A DNA stretch of 64,000 nt from Portulaca oleracea (Eukaryota > Streptophyta > Magnoliopsida > Caryophyllales > Portulacaceae). How positions within the stretch are numbered: position 1 is the first letter of the stretch; each line of letters starts with the position of its first letter. Position numbers and translations under genes: made by a program. The notes below the pieces were generated by a model. That model worked only from the letters and a program-made list of their open reading frames with translations. It made no database searches and was not told where the DNA came from. This document shows, in pieces, positions 1 through 9,172 of the stretch. Location: positions 15,680,841 to 15,744,840 of the forward strand of contig CM055889.1 of the NCBI GenBank assembly GCA_029582165.1. The letters are read 5' to 3'.

Positions 1-966
1 TTGCTACAGACCCCAAAAAACTAAAGGAAAGATTGAAAAGAAGGTGACAAACCCGTCTGGGTTCATGAATTGAACGAGCCGGGTTAACTCAGGTGCAATC
101 CGCAAATTGGACCGGAGAAATAGCGAAGCAAAAAAGAAAGTGGAAAGAAGACAGTAAACCCACCTGGGTTCACGGATTGAACCAAACCGGGTTACCTCTT
201 GCGCTAATCACAAATTAGGTCAAAGAAACCATAAAAAGGAAAATACCGAAGTATGAATATAGAGTCGCCAGTTGAATTTTTAGGAGAAAAACAACAAACC
301 ATTTTGACACGGACTCCGGTCTACAAATCCAAAGATGGATTCGGGGGTAAGGTTACGAATTTGACAATTAAAATTGTCAAGTCCGCCTATTCAAACGAAC
401 AGACTCTACTAGAATTAAATCAAAGCGGAAAAAGTTAAAGGGGGGAATTAAGTATGAATCTCACAAGTTTAACATTAATGTCATGCAAAATACTGAATTG
501 AAAATACAAATAAAACGTGAATTCGATAGGTTATACTACATGGTTTACATCGATGATAATTATTCTAACCTTTAGTGAAGCAGCATGCAAAGGGAGAGAA
601 GAGGTAGAGAGAATTATGCTAGTGTCAATACTCTAGCATAATGTCGTCAAAAATGAGAGGGATTAGGGTTTAATTTATAGTGGAATGAGGAGATTAGGGG
701 TTCGTTTAGGGTTGTAGTTTATAGCCGCGGAATCAATAAACCCAGACGGGTTTGGGCTGGAGGATGGAATGAAAACTGGATGAACGTCAGACGGGTTTGG
801 CTGGAGGCGGAAGCAACGTGGGCCCAACCAGCGGGTTTGTTTGGTTTTCATTGGCGATTTGCTCGCTTAGGGTTAGAAAGAAATGGGTTTGCATGCCACT
901 AAATTACTCGGCTAGCTTATTTTTACAAATAACTAAAACTAATACTGGTACAAAATCCGGTGTCTG
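1..966 (-). repeat. 3' LTR of the Tat element (partial)
   Basis: The first 966 bases repeat 16752-17727 with about twenty substitutions and one indel near 830. Window base 1 lies about 250 bases inside the LTR. The terminal TGTCTACA of the other LTR has decayed to TGTCTGA here. It holds two of the three LTR hairpin modules (about 49-88 and 164-203). A 61-codon plus-strand ORF at 253-438 recurs in the other LTR but has no recognisable domain. Confidence 0.92.
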
Positions 967-982
967 AGATAGCCCCACTTTG
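967..982 (-). other. polypurine tract next to the 3' LTR
   Basis: Read on the minus strand this is AAAGTGGGGCTATC directly before the LTR start. A G-rich purine tract of this kind primes plus-strand DNA synthesis in Tat elements. The short CTATC spacer before the LTR is included. Confidence 0.55.
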
Positions 983-1127
983 ATCGAGTTTGAGTAAAGC
1001 GATGATCAAAGTAGTCTTGATGATCTTGGATATGAATCGAAGCACATTACGTGGTTGACGCTTGGAAGCTTGGTCCTGCGTCGATGTTGGTTGGCCTGCT
1101 TAGTTTCTTCCGTAAAGCTGACCGAAT

Positions 1128-1700
1128 TGATCCGCCTCATTTCGCCGTGAGGTAGATCAAGGTCATGCACTTCATTTCGCCGTGGATTGCAAGACCTGTG
1201 TCTGTGTGGGTTGACCTGCTTAGTTTCTTCCGTAAAGCTGGTCGGAGTCGATCCGCTTCATTTCGCCGTGAGGCGGATCTAGGAGGCATGCTTCATTTCG
1301 CCGTGACGCATGCCAGGATGATGAGGTGATCCACTTCATTTCGCCGTGAGGTGGATCGAGGTGACGCGCTTCATTTCGCCGTGAAGCATGCCGGGATGAT
1401 GAGGTGATCCACTTCATTTCGCCGTGAGGTGGATCGAGGTGACGCGCTTCATTTCGCCGTGAAGCATGCCGGGATGATGATCCACTTCATTTCGCCGTGG
1501 GGTGGATCGAGGTGGCGCGCTTCATTTCGTCGTGAAGCATGCCGGGATGATGAGGTGATCCACTTCATTTCGCCGTGAGGTGGATCGAGGTGACGCGCTT
1601 CATTTCGCCGTGAAGCATGCCGGGATGATGAGGTGATCCACTTCATTTCGCCGTGAGGTAGATCAAGGTCACCCACTTCATTTCGCCGTGAAGTCACGGG
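1128..1700. repeat. minisatellite, about 78-bp unit with 16-bp core
   Basis: The core CTTCATTTCGCCGTGA recurs more than a dozen times. Two cores plus alternating spacers (GTGGATCGAGGTGACGCG and GCATGCCGGGATGATGAG) form a roughly 78-bp higher-order unit with near-identical copies from about 1327 to 1660 and more diverged ones at the edges. It lies just inside the 3' LTR. Minus-strand ORFs across it are repetitive products and are not treated as genes. Confidence 0.9.
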
Positions 1701-2321
1701 ACGTATGCGTGTCTTTGAAAAGGGTGTCATTGCATTGTGAGGGCCCGATGACGGCCGCTGAAGATGAGTTCGTCTTTTTGTAACCGCCTGACGACCGACG
1801 TATTTTGTGCATTGTTCTGCAAAACAGAGAAGGAGGGCATCAGTTTATCTGAAAATCAGAGCGAGTCAGAAAATTTACCTGTCAGTCGTGCTTTAGCTCT
1901 TGGAAATGGGCTTGAGTTTGCCATTGCTTCATGGGAAATGCTCGAATTGCATTGGGCCTGAACTTTGGGCCTATTTCGTGATAAACCGTCAGGTTGATCT
2001 TTGCGATGGCCTATTTCAAGGCCTGACGTTTTTTTTTTGGGCCTATTTCAGGCTGCAATGGACTGCAAACCCGTCTGGGTTGGTGCTCGAATTGCTTTGG
2101 GCCTGAATTGCAGCGACGAGTTTGGGCCCATTTTGGGCTGCGACGATTTTGGCCCTGAAATGGCCTGCAAACCCGCCTGGGCTCGGCCCCCTTTTTTTTT
2201 TTCACAGGATAAGATTCATGGGATTTTAGGATAGATATTCGGCCAATGCATGCCTTCCATGATTCTAACAATGGGGCCCGCCGGTTGGCCACTTGTGTGG
2301 TGTGCATGCAACCACTCTTCC
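1701..2321. other. non-coding 3' region of the Tat element
   Basis: No convincing gene. It carries two copies of the AAACCCGTCTGGGTTT motif (about 2079 and 2169) among GGGCC-rich stretches, and leads into the TATA box at 2322. Confidence 0.5.
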
Positions 2322-2330
2322 TATAAAAGG
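2322..2330 (+). promoter_or_regulatory. TATA box for antisense gene module 1
   Basis: CTATAAAAGG is a near-ideal plant TATA box on the strand opposite to pol. About 30 bases downstream is a pyrimidine-rich stretch typical of plant leaders, then an ATG at 2416. No cap site can be proven from sequence. Confidence 0.5.
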
Positions 2331-2415
2331 AGCCTCTTCACACCCTTAATCATGCATCTCCCTCTTCCACTTCCTTTCCTTGCTCAAAACCCATTTATTC
2401 ACTAGCTAGGAAGCA

Positions 2416-2577
2416 ATGGTTAGAAAAATTAGAGATCCGCCCGTTCAACCCCATGCGACAAACTGGGCACATGAAATGTCTTCCCGGCGAGCATGGACTC
2501 CTAGGCCGGGTTGGGAACCGTCGATACTGGTGCCCGAACCGTGGAATCACGTATGGCACAAGCATTCACATGTCCGG
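2416..2577 (+). CDS. candidate leader exon of antisense gene module 1
   Basis: An ATG 94 bases after the TATA box opens a 54-codon frame rich in Trp, Pro, His and Arg (starts MVRKIRDPPVQPHATNW). It ends at CGG followed by GTAATG, a usable splice donor; without splicing it stops shortly after. A first intron running to an acceptor near 3370-3393 would join it to the plant-mobile-domain-like frame and would contain the palindrome cluster at 2740-3345. The promoter, leader, ATG and donor are seen in order; the splice itself is inference and no family was recognised for this peptide. Confidence 0.33.
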
Positions 2578-2739
2578 GTAATGTCTTCTTCCTGACTCTG
2601 CTCTTAATTATAGCATAAATTTGCAAGTAGAAATGTCTAATTCTAGCTTGTTGATTTAGCTAAAAATAATGAAGTAATTTGTGTCGATTACCCGTATTGT
2701 TCAAATCGGGCCTTACAGAACTGAGGTTGATAGGCCGAT

Positions 2740-3345
2740 TTTTAGAATAGAACGCATAGTAAACCCAAACCTTAGTTGGGCTGCAACTGAATGAGGGGGA
2801 AAAGAGTGGCCCAAACCCGTCTGGGTTGGGCTTGGAGGAGAAAAGTTAAACTCCACCCAAACCCGTCTGGGTTAAGACGAAACCAACCCCTCCCTTTTAC
2901 CCAAACCCTGCAGGTTAGGGCGAAAAGGAGGCCTGAACACCTTTTGGTCGAAAACAAAGAAAAAGATCAAGCAGCCCAAACCGTCAGGTTGGGCTTGATC
3001 GAAAAGAAGCCCCAGGTTCGCGTTGGTAGAAAGAAAAGCCCCCAAACCGTTTGCGTTGGGCCGAGTGATCCTTTTTAGCCCCCAATTTAGCCCATTTTTT
3101 AACGAAACCCGTCTGGGTTAGGACGAAGAGGAATGGCCCAAACTCCTTTTTTGGTCGAAAGAGAAAAAGAAACTAACCCCCTTTTTGGCCCAAACCCGTC
3201 TGGGTTGGGCTTTGGGCCGAGAAAAAAGAAGCCCCCAATTTAGCGTTGGGCCGAGTGATCCTCTCTCTTTTTTTCTTTTTTTAGCCCCCAATTTAGTGGA
3301 AGCTCAATTTAGCTTTTGCTAAACTAGGGATCGCTTGATAGTTGC
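2740..3345 (+). repeat. cluster of CCCAAACCCGTCTGGGTTGGGC palindromes
   Basis: At least seven exact or decayed copies of the interrupted palindrome occur about 40-80 bases apart (near 2811, 2856, 2900, 2974, 3042, 3103, 3190). They are embedded in repeating text such as TTGGGCCGAGTGATCC and AGCCCCCAATTTAG. Several copies have GGCC/GGCC extensions that lengthen the stem. The cluster lies in the probable first intron of antisense module 1. Confidence 0.8.
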
Positions 3346-3377
3346 TGTAGTGACTTGCCTCCTTTTTGAATTTTTCC

Positions 3378-6044
3378 ATGGTGGACCCTCAGGAAGATTC
3401 CCTCAGAACTGGTGGCAATATGCGGAAACCGATCAAGGTGGTGGAGCATTTTGCGGAAGATAATTGGGCGCTTGCACTTTTAGAAGAGTCGGGATTTGAC
3501 CTCTTCTGGAAATGTGTCAAGGCCTGGGAACCTAGTACACCACGGGTGATGGGACATGCGCTTGCAGAGAGATTCTGGGACTCCACCAACACTTTCCACC
3601 TCCCTGTAGGAGAGATGGCCATATCCCCCGTCGACTTTGTGATGATTAGACTCTGTTGGGGTGGTCAAGATATCGAATTTGACCTGTTATGCGGATCGGT
3701 GATGGAATTACTAGAGCACATTGCGAGCAGCGTCGGTTTGGTCGGAAGATGAAGCTTTCTTATGGTTCCTTCGAGGATGTCATCACTTCTGTCGACTTCA
3801 CTCATATGGATGAGTTTCAGCGTCGTTTCATTTACTTGGCATATTTTATCTCTGCCACGATGTTTGCTAATCGAGGGGACGATGTTTATCTGACTTGGAT
3901 GAAGAATCTCCTTGATTTAGAACAAGTCATTCATCTGGCCAGGCAAAGGCTGCGTATGCTAACTTCATTCGTTGGCTTCGCATTGGTGTTCGACTGGCGA
4001 TGTGGACCCATTCTTTGCCGGAGTGTCGCGGGAGATCGGTCGAGCATGTGGAAGGTGCTCGAGGTAATCTTCGAGACGCTTCTCTTCTATATGCATTTCT
4101 CCTTTTTAGATCGTGAGTCTCGGTATTGACGTATTTGCAGGTATGGGGGTATGAGTACATTAAGGGATTCACTATCCCTACTCGACACGTCAAGGCAGTG
4201 CCGGCCGCAGAACGGTGGCACAAAAACTACCTTGAGCACAAGAAGAAACCATTTGGGAGTTTAGATGAATTGCGCCGCATCTTGGATCACCTTGAAGAGG
4301 TTGAGTTCACATCTTTCATATAATCTCTCTTGCATTTCATTGGTGCTTATGTTTCCTTTACTTGTGCAGGATGATGTCAATTGGAATGCCTGGGTTGGCT
4401 TCGAGATTCCGCAAGACTTTATTCCCTCACGAAATGCGGCGCATAGGGATAGTAGCATGCGCTTGGTGATGGAGAGTCCGTCCGGTTGGAGTGCAGGTCT
4501 TGGTGAGAGACTTACGAGGCAAACCCTAGGCCGTGAAATGTGGATAATACCATCGGACCCTCCGAGACCATGAATGATCCATGAGCCTTGCATGCCGAGG
4601 CATTTGCACGACTAAGAGAGGTTCTGGTACACTAATCATGCATCAATGGCATCGCCAGTCAGGAGGAATGGGAACAATATCGGGACCGCCTGGCCTTTAG
4701 AAAGGTGGGGAAGAAGACCTCCATTTACTCTTTTCATGCTCCTTCTACTATCGCCTAATATGACCATTTCTTTGCTTGTTGTAGTTGGGGCCCTATTGCG
4801 AGGATGACGAGAAGAGTCAGAGCAATTCTGGGGACACGGTTTGTGGCTACCCGAGGGCGACTAGTGAGGACATCAAACCGGAACTAGAGAAGATCCTGGG
4901 AAAGCCGGTAGGTGATCCCCCTTTTTCTTTGCTTACTTGTAACTTGCTCAAAATTTTGACCAATTTTCCTCATTCCGTGCAGTGGCGATGGAAACAAGCA
5001 AAAGGCTTCCTCAAAAATTACTTCACACTCAAGTGGGCTCGTGAGAAAGACCTTGCGGGTTCTGTGGTTGGGGACGCAAACGTGGATGATGATGCACAGT
5101 CTCGTGCTGTGGATCCTCCTCGCCATTCAGATGCGCATGTGCCTCGTGGCCGGTCGGATCAGATGGACCTTCCTCGACATTCTTCCTTCATGGCCGACGC
5201 GAGGGGGTCTTATGGGGGTGAAGCTGCTCTCCGAAGGCACGGGGAGAGGAGTAGGCGGAGCATGGGCATGCCGGCTCACGATGACCGTGGGAAAGGTATT
5301 TTACTCGAAGATAGTCATTCAACCAGTTCTTACTACGGAGACACGGGTTTCAGCCACGACTTTCAGCGGTCTGTGGAGAACAGCATATCCTCCATGTCTT
5401 TAGGTGAGCACGAGCATCAGGTGAGGTCTCATGATCATGGGAATTCTCGTCGGAGCCGCGGTTCTCGTCGTGGTACCCCCAGTTTTGTGGTGGAGACAGG
5501 TTCCGAGTCTAGCGCTGTTGGTGGAGCTGTGTGCGGCGAGCAAGAAGGCGTTTCGCTGCATTTGGGTTCCCCTCCAGAATCTCATCATTCGGGGTCTAGG
5601 CGTCAATCCTCTCATCCTTTGCCTCAGTACCCTTATGGAATGCCTGAGTATGTTTCTGCGTCTCCTGCAGCGACTGTGGATTTAGGTTATGGCACTTCCT
5701 TTGCGGCGGTCGATCCTACCGTGGTGCTTTGCAGGGATTCGGGTGCATCTGTGGGGTATAACCGTGCCCTCGCAGATGACGCCTCATCAGTACTTCCGTC
5801 CCAACCCGTTGTACCCATTACTCCTTCGCAAGGAGGTTTGGAGCTGCCTCGAACGTCTGGATGGGGAACACAAACTCAGGAATGGTCGAGATGGTCTGTC
5901 CCAGAGCCCGTAGTAAGATCTTCTTGGCCTACTCCACAAGGGTGGCCTAGAGGTAATCAAGAGTGGCAGGTTCCAGAACACTCTTGGCTTAATGCGACGA
6001 TGCAGTGTTGCACCTATCCGGCTCGGTGGCGTCTGAGGTGGTAG
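3378..6044 (+). pseudogene. plant mobile domain (PMD)-like antisense gene, broken
   Basis: Plus-strand, opposite to pol. The first ATG is 3378. The frame reads text typical of the PMD-type proteins seen as antisense ORFs in Tat elements (WKCVKAWEPSTPRVMGHAL, then VGEMAISPVDFVMIRLCWGG). A frameshift between about 3690 and 3750 moves it to another frame (FANRGDDVYLTWMKNLLDLE). Plausible introns are 4064-4140, 4300-4369, 4705-4784 and 4908-4982, each GT...AG; exon 4141-4299 begins VWGYEYIKGF, a conserved W-YEY segment. An in-frame stop follows at about 4571. The last exon (to 6044) is low complexity, rich in Ser, Arg, His and Gly. PMD proteins include host factors MAIN/MAIL and many transposon-borne relatives; the function of the retroelement versions is not established. 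The family call is by eye. Confidence 0.55.
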
Positions 6045-6580
6045 ACTCCACCTACTACCGGTGGGACACTTACTTTGGAGCTCGGTGGAGCGGGCCATGG
6101 GGCTAATAGCGCCAGTGGTGGTGGCGATACGGAGGTCTGGCATGATGAGGATTGAGAATGATGCACATGCACGGTCTTTATGCAACGAACCTATGTAATG
6201 CTATGTATGACTCTTTATTATGCACTTAGGACAATGCAATGCAATGATGGAATAATACTTTTTTTATTTTTTATGCACTAGTGCGAACTACTGATGTGAT
6301 GCTTATGCAATGATGGTGCTACGTAATGCACTTTTTTTTATTTTCATGTACCCTTATGCATAAAGTAACAATGATGTGCAATGCGATATGCAATCTACAT
6401 GGTGGGATTACTCCCACTTCCCCAAACGAAAAAGACCAAAATAATAATAAAAACGGGAATTAAATGCCACAAGTAAGTTCGAACTACAGTTTCGGGGCCG
6501 GCGAAGACATATAACCATCTTGTGGACCCGCATTATGACCCAAAATAGAGTTGAAGTGGTTTTGTGATCGAATCCAAAAG
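6045..6580. other. no gene; decayed tail of module 1
   Basis: The stretch just after the stop at 6044 still resembles out-of-frame coding sequence (GWDTYFG-like). It is followed by AT-rich DNA with loose repeats of ATGCAATGATG and ATGCAC around 6170-6400. Nothing else is seen. Confidence 0.4.
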
Positions 6581-6584
6581 CTGG

Positions 6585-6840
6585 TCCAAACCCGTCTGAC
6601 TTTCAAGCCCAATGGGAGTTCCACCTACAGAAACTGGGTCGAGAACCGGGCAATGGAGGCCCAAAAACCCGTCTGGGTTCATTGCTGTATTTGGGGCGTT
6701 TAGGGCAAACAAACCCGTCTGGGTTTTGCTATAAATGTACGTCCCCCCAATGTCTTCAACACATATCATCACAAACCGTCTGGACGCCGCTGTCTTTTCT
6801 TCCCACCACAAACTCAGTATCAAACCCGTCTGGGTTTTGC
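6585..6840 (+). repeat. palindrome cluster upstream of the DUF7745-like gene
   Basis: Five copies of AAACCCGTCTGGGTTT or shortened forms lie near 6588, 6664, 6712, 6774 and 6820. They surround the TATA box at 6729 and the putative leader of the gene that starts at 6877. Confidence 0.8.
6729..6736 (+). promoter_or_regulatory. TATA box for antisense gene module 2
   Basis: GCTATAAATG lies about 148 bases before the ATG at 6877, on the strand opposite to pol. A start about 30 bases on would give a leader near 115 nt that contains two palindrome copies. Confidence 0.45.
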
Positions 6841-6876
6841 TGCCTAAACCCATAACAAAACCGTCCTTTCGACCTC

Positions 6877-8425
6877 ATGGCTTTCGAAAAGAAGTTAGCC
6901 ACTTGGATAAGTACCTTGTCCAAAGAAGAAAAGAGAGAATTGGGGAGGTATAAGCTGACGTCTCTACTAAGTTTGAGGCAAGTGAAGATAGATTGGGATT
7001 TCCTGCGTGCTGCTGAAACCTTCTGGGATAAGGAATGCCACGTGTTTAGATTCAACATGCGAGAATTGGTTCCGTTGCCCGAAGAATGGTCTTCTATCCT
7101 TGGGACCAATCATTATACTCCATCAGTAGTGCCTCCATTGGCGACTGATGCGAGGAAGGAATACAAAGAGCTGCTATGCCTTCCTTCTAGGCTAATTGGG
7201 AGTGCGATAATAGGGGATAAGGTGCACTTCCAAACCATAGTGGAATACTTCCAAGCCCCTGAAACCTTAGAGTATGGACCAGTGGTACGTGTGAGCGCCC
7301 TGGTGCTATGCATGCTGGGAGAATTCTGCTTCTACCATGGCGGCAGAAGGACGGGTCCCGCGAATCTGATCCACGTGGTGGAGGATATGGCTCGTGGTTA
7401 CAATCCTGTACCGGTGATTCTGGGAGAAACGTTGATGTGTCTAGATGACTCGGACCTGGAGCACGAGTACCGAGGCAGCCCCTTGATTCTGCAGGTAAAC
7501 CTTTTTTGTCTTTTTTTTGTCTCTTTGTTTTTTTTTTTGATTTTTTTTTTTTTTTTGCAAAACAACAAACCCGTCTGGGTTTGCAAACTGATGAAGCTAC
7601 TTTCCGGCACAGGTTTGGTTAATGGAGCACCTTAGCCTGGTCGAAAAGGCGGAATCTGCGATCACACTGGCGAATTCACATGAAAGGAAGTATCCCGGGC
7701 GTCGATCAGTAACTGAATGGGTCAAGCTGCTAAAGAAACCTGAAGAGATCGTGGTAAAGTGGTGGATTGAAAATTGGCACATTCCAAAGTACATTACTTG
7801 TGATCAAAGAAACCCCTATGTATGCGTTGCAAGCTTGACACACTTGACCTTCTACTTCCCAAAGCGGGGCATGAGACAAATGGGGTTGAGGCAACGTATT
7901 CCCGACAAAACTCATGATGCTCCGAAGTTACTTCATCTCAAGAAGAGTGTTGTAGAATCTTGGTTGAAATATTGGGAGAAACGGCCCACTATTCGTGCTC
8001 CCTCGAAAGCGCATGTGTCTGAAATGGCTGTTCCTGGTTATCAAGACTGGTTGACGGCCGTAGTGGTAACGAGGAGGGCCGAGGAAACTAGACAGAAGAA
8101 AGCTGCTGCAATAGATAGGCTGGGCCCTAAGGCTGATGTATTGCAGCGCTTGGGTCCCAGGATCACTGTGAAAGATCGATTGGGCCCTAAAACTGATGTG
8201 AAAAACAGGCTTGGCCCATCACCTCCTGGGGTTGTGATGAGAGAGCCTCGGGCTCCTATACCGAAAGGCACTGATACATCTGTTGAAAAAGGAAAGGCCT
8301 CCGCGGTTGCGCAGGAGAATGCGAAGAAGAGGTACCGTCCTAAGAACACTGAGGGAGGGACTAGTGACACTAAAGAGACCGGGGTTGGACCAAAGTCTGC
8401 CGATAAGAAAATGAAACAGGCCTGA
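6877..8425 (+). CDS. DUF7745-like protein, two exons, antisense to the retroelement
   Basis: Exon 1 is 6877-7494 (206 codons, phase 0) and exon 2 is 7613-8425 (270 codons plus stop), giving about 476 residues with no stop or frameshift. The N-terminal two thirds resemble the DUF7745 domain of plant transposon-associated proteins: DFLRAAETFWDKECHVFRF, an ELVPLPEEWSSILG segment, a cysteine and glycine stretch near LCMLGEFCFYHGG, and LILQ-VWLMEHL exactly at the splice junction. The C-terminal third is basic and holds four 10-residue repeats starting RLGP (DNA about 8113-8221), then a Lys/Arg-rich tail. The gene runs tail-to-tail with pol, whose end is at 8829. The molecular function of DUF7745 is unknown. 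The intact frame in an otherwise broken element suggests recent or current constraint. Confidence 0.62.
7495..7612 (+). other. intron of the DUF7745-like gene
   Basis: Donor CAG-GTAAAC and acceptor CGGCACAG-GTT bound 118 bases with a long T-rich tract. Splicing preserves phase 0 and rebuilds a continuous LLLQ/VWL-type domain segment. A full copy of AAACCCGTCTGGGTTT lies inside (about 7568-7583). Because the gene is antisense to the element, splicing of genomic retroelement RNA cannot remove this intron. Confidence 0.65.
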
Positions 8426-8599
8426 AGCTGTGCGCCAATTTTTTTTTTTTTTTGATAATATTTTAGCTGAACCTTTGTTAGTTACAATTAGAGTAATTGC
8501 ACTATTTATTCGAAAGACCAAGTATTGTAATGAATTTCTCCATTATGAATAACAATAATAGTCGTTTCTATTTATAATGAAGTCTTCCTTTTGCACAAT

Positions 8600-8775
8600 T
8601 TGTGAAACTGAAACCCAGTATGCGGGCCAATCCCGTTTGAGTTGCGGCTTTCTCCAATCTTAGGCCCAAACCTGTCTGGGTTTCTGCCTGAATGCGGCCC
8701 CTGGTGAGGCCCAAACCCGCCTGGGTTTCCTTCTGAATGCGGCCCATTGTGAGGCCCAAACCCGCCTAGGTATGG
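8600..8775 (+). repeat. 45-bp tandem repeats with palindrome, between the converging genes
   Basis: Three units of about 45 bp (GAGGCCCAAACCC, then the palindrome, then TGAATGCGGCCC) run from about 8655 to 8775, and an older unit is at about 8610-8650. They lie between the stop of the DUF7745-like gene and the end of pol. Confidence 0.8.
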
Positions 8776-8828
8776 CCAAGTGTCTAGAAATTCTCCTTCT
8801 AGTTGCTTGGCTGGTTCGGTCGACCCTG

Positions 8829-9086
8829 TTATGCATAGAACTTCTTCAACTGGTCCAGGTTGGTGGGCCGTATTAATTCTTCTCCTTCTGTAGTGACTAA
8901 ACGGGCTGCTCCCCCCGGCAGTATTTGTCTAATGACATAAGGCCCTTTCCAATTTGGTGCAAATTTACCCCTTGGATCTTGAACGGGTGCCCTCATTTCC
9001 TTAAGCACTAAATCTCCTTCTCGAAGAGCCCGGTCTTTAACCTTCCTGTTGAAAGCTCTAGCTATGCGAGCCTGATACAAGTGCAC
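8829..9086 (-). pseudogene. integrase C-terminal end of gag-pol (frameshifted part)
   Basis: This minus-strand frame reads the conserved integrase tail (LYQARIARAFNRKVKDR, then LREGDLVLKEMR and GKFAPNWKGPYVI) and ends at a natural stop. It is out of frame with the main polyprotein, which ends early at 9173. The homologous text between shows that one base is missing near 9208-9212. It is the end of the same gene, not a separate one. Confidence 0.88.
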
Positions 9087-9172
9087 GTTGTGTAAGGCCT
9101 TAAGCCTTCTCTCGTCAACAAGCGTCAGCTCTTCATATCTGGCCCTAGCCCATTCGAAACCGTAGTTGACTT

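Noticed and set aside
253..438. 61-codon plus-strand ORF, repeated at 17005-17190
   Set aside because: It is conserved only because it lies in both LTRs; no domain, antisense to the element, no initiation context of note.
1128..1700. CRISPR-like look of the short repeat array
   Set aside because: The spacers are themselves repeated and the context is a plant retrotransposon.
1220..1730. Minus-strand ORFs with repeated MKWITSSSRHASRRNE text
   Set aside because: They are translations of the 78-bp minisatellite.
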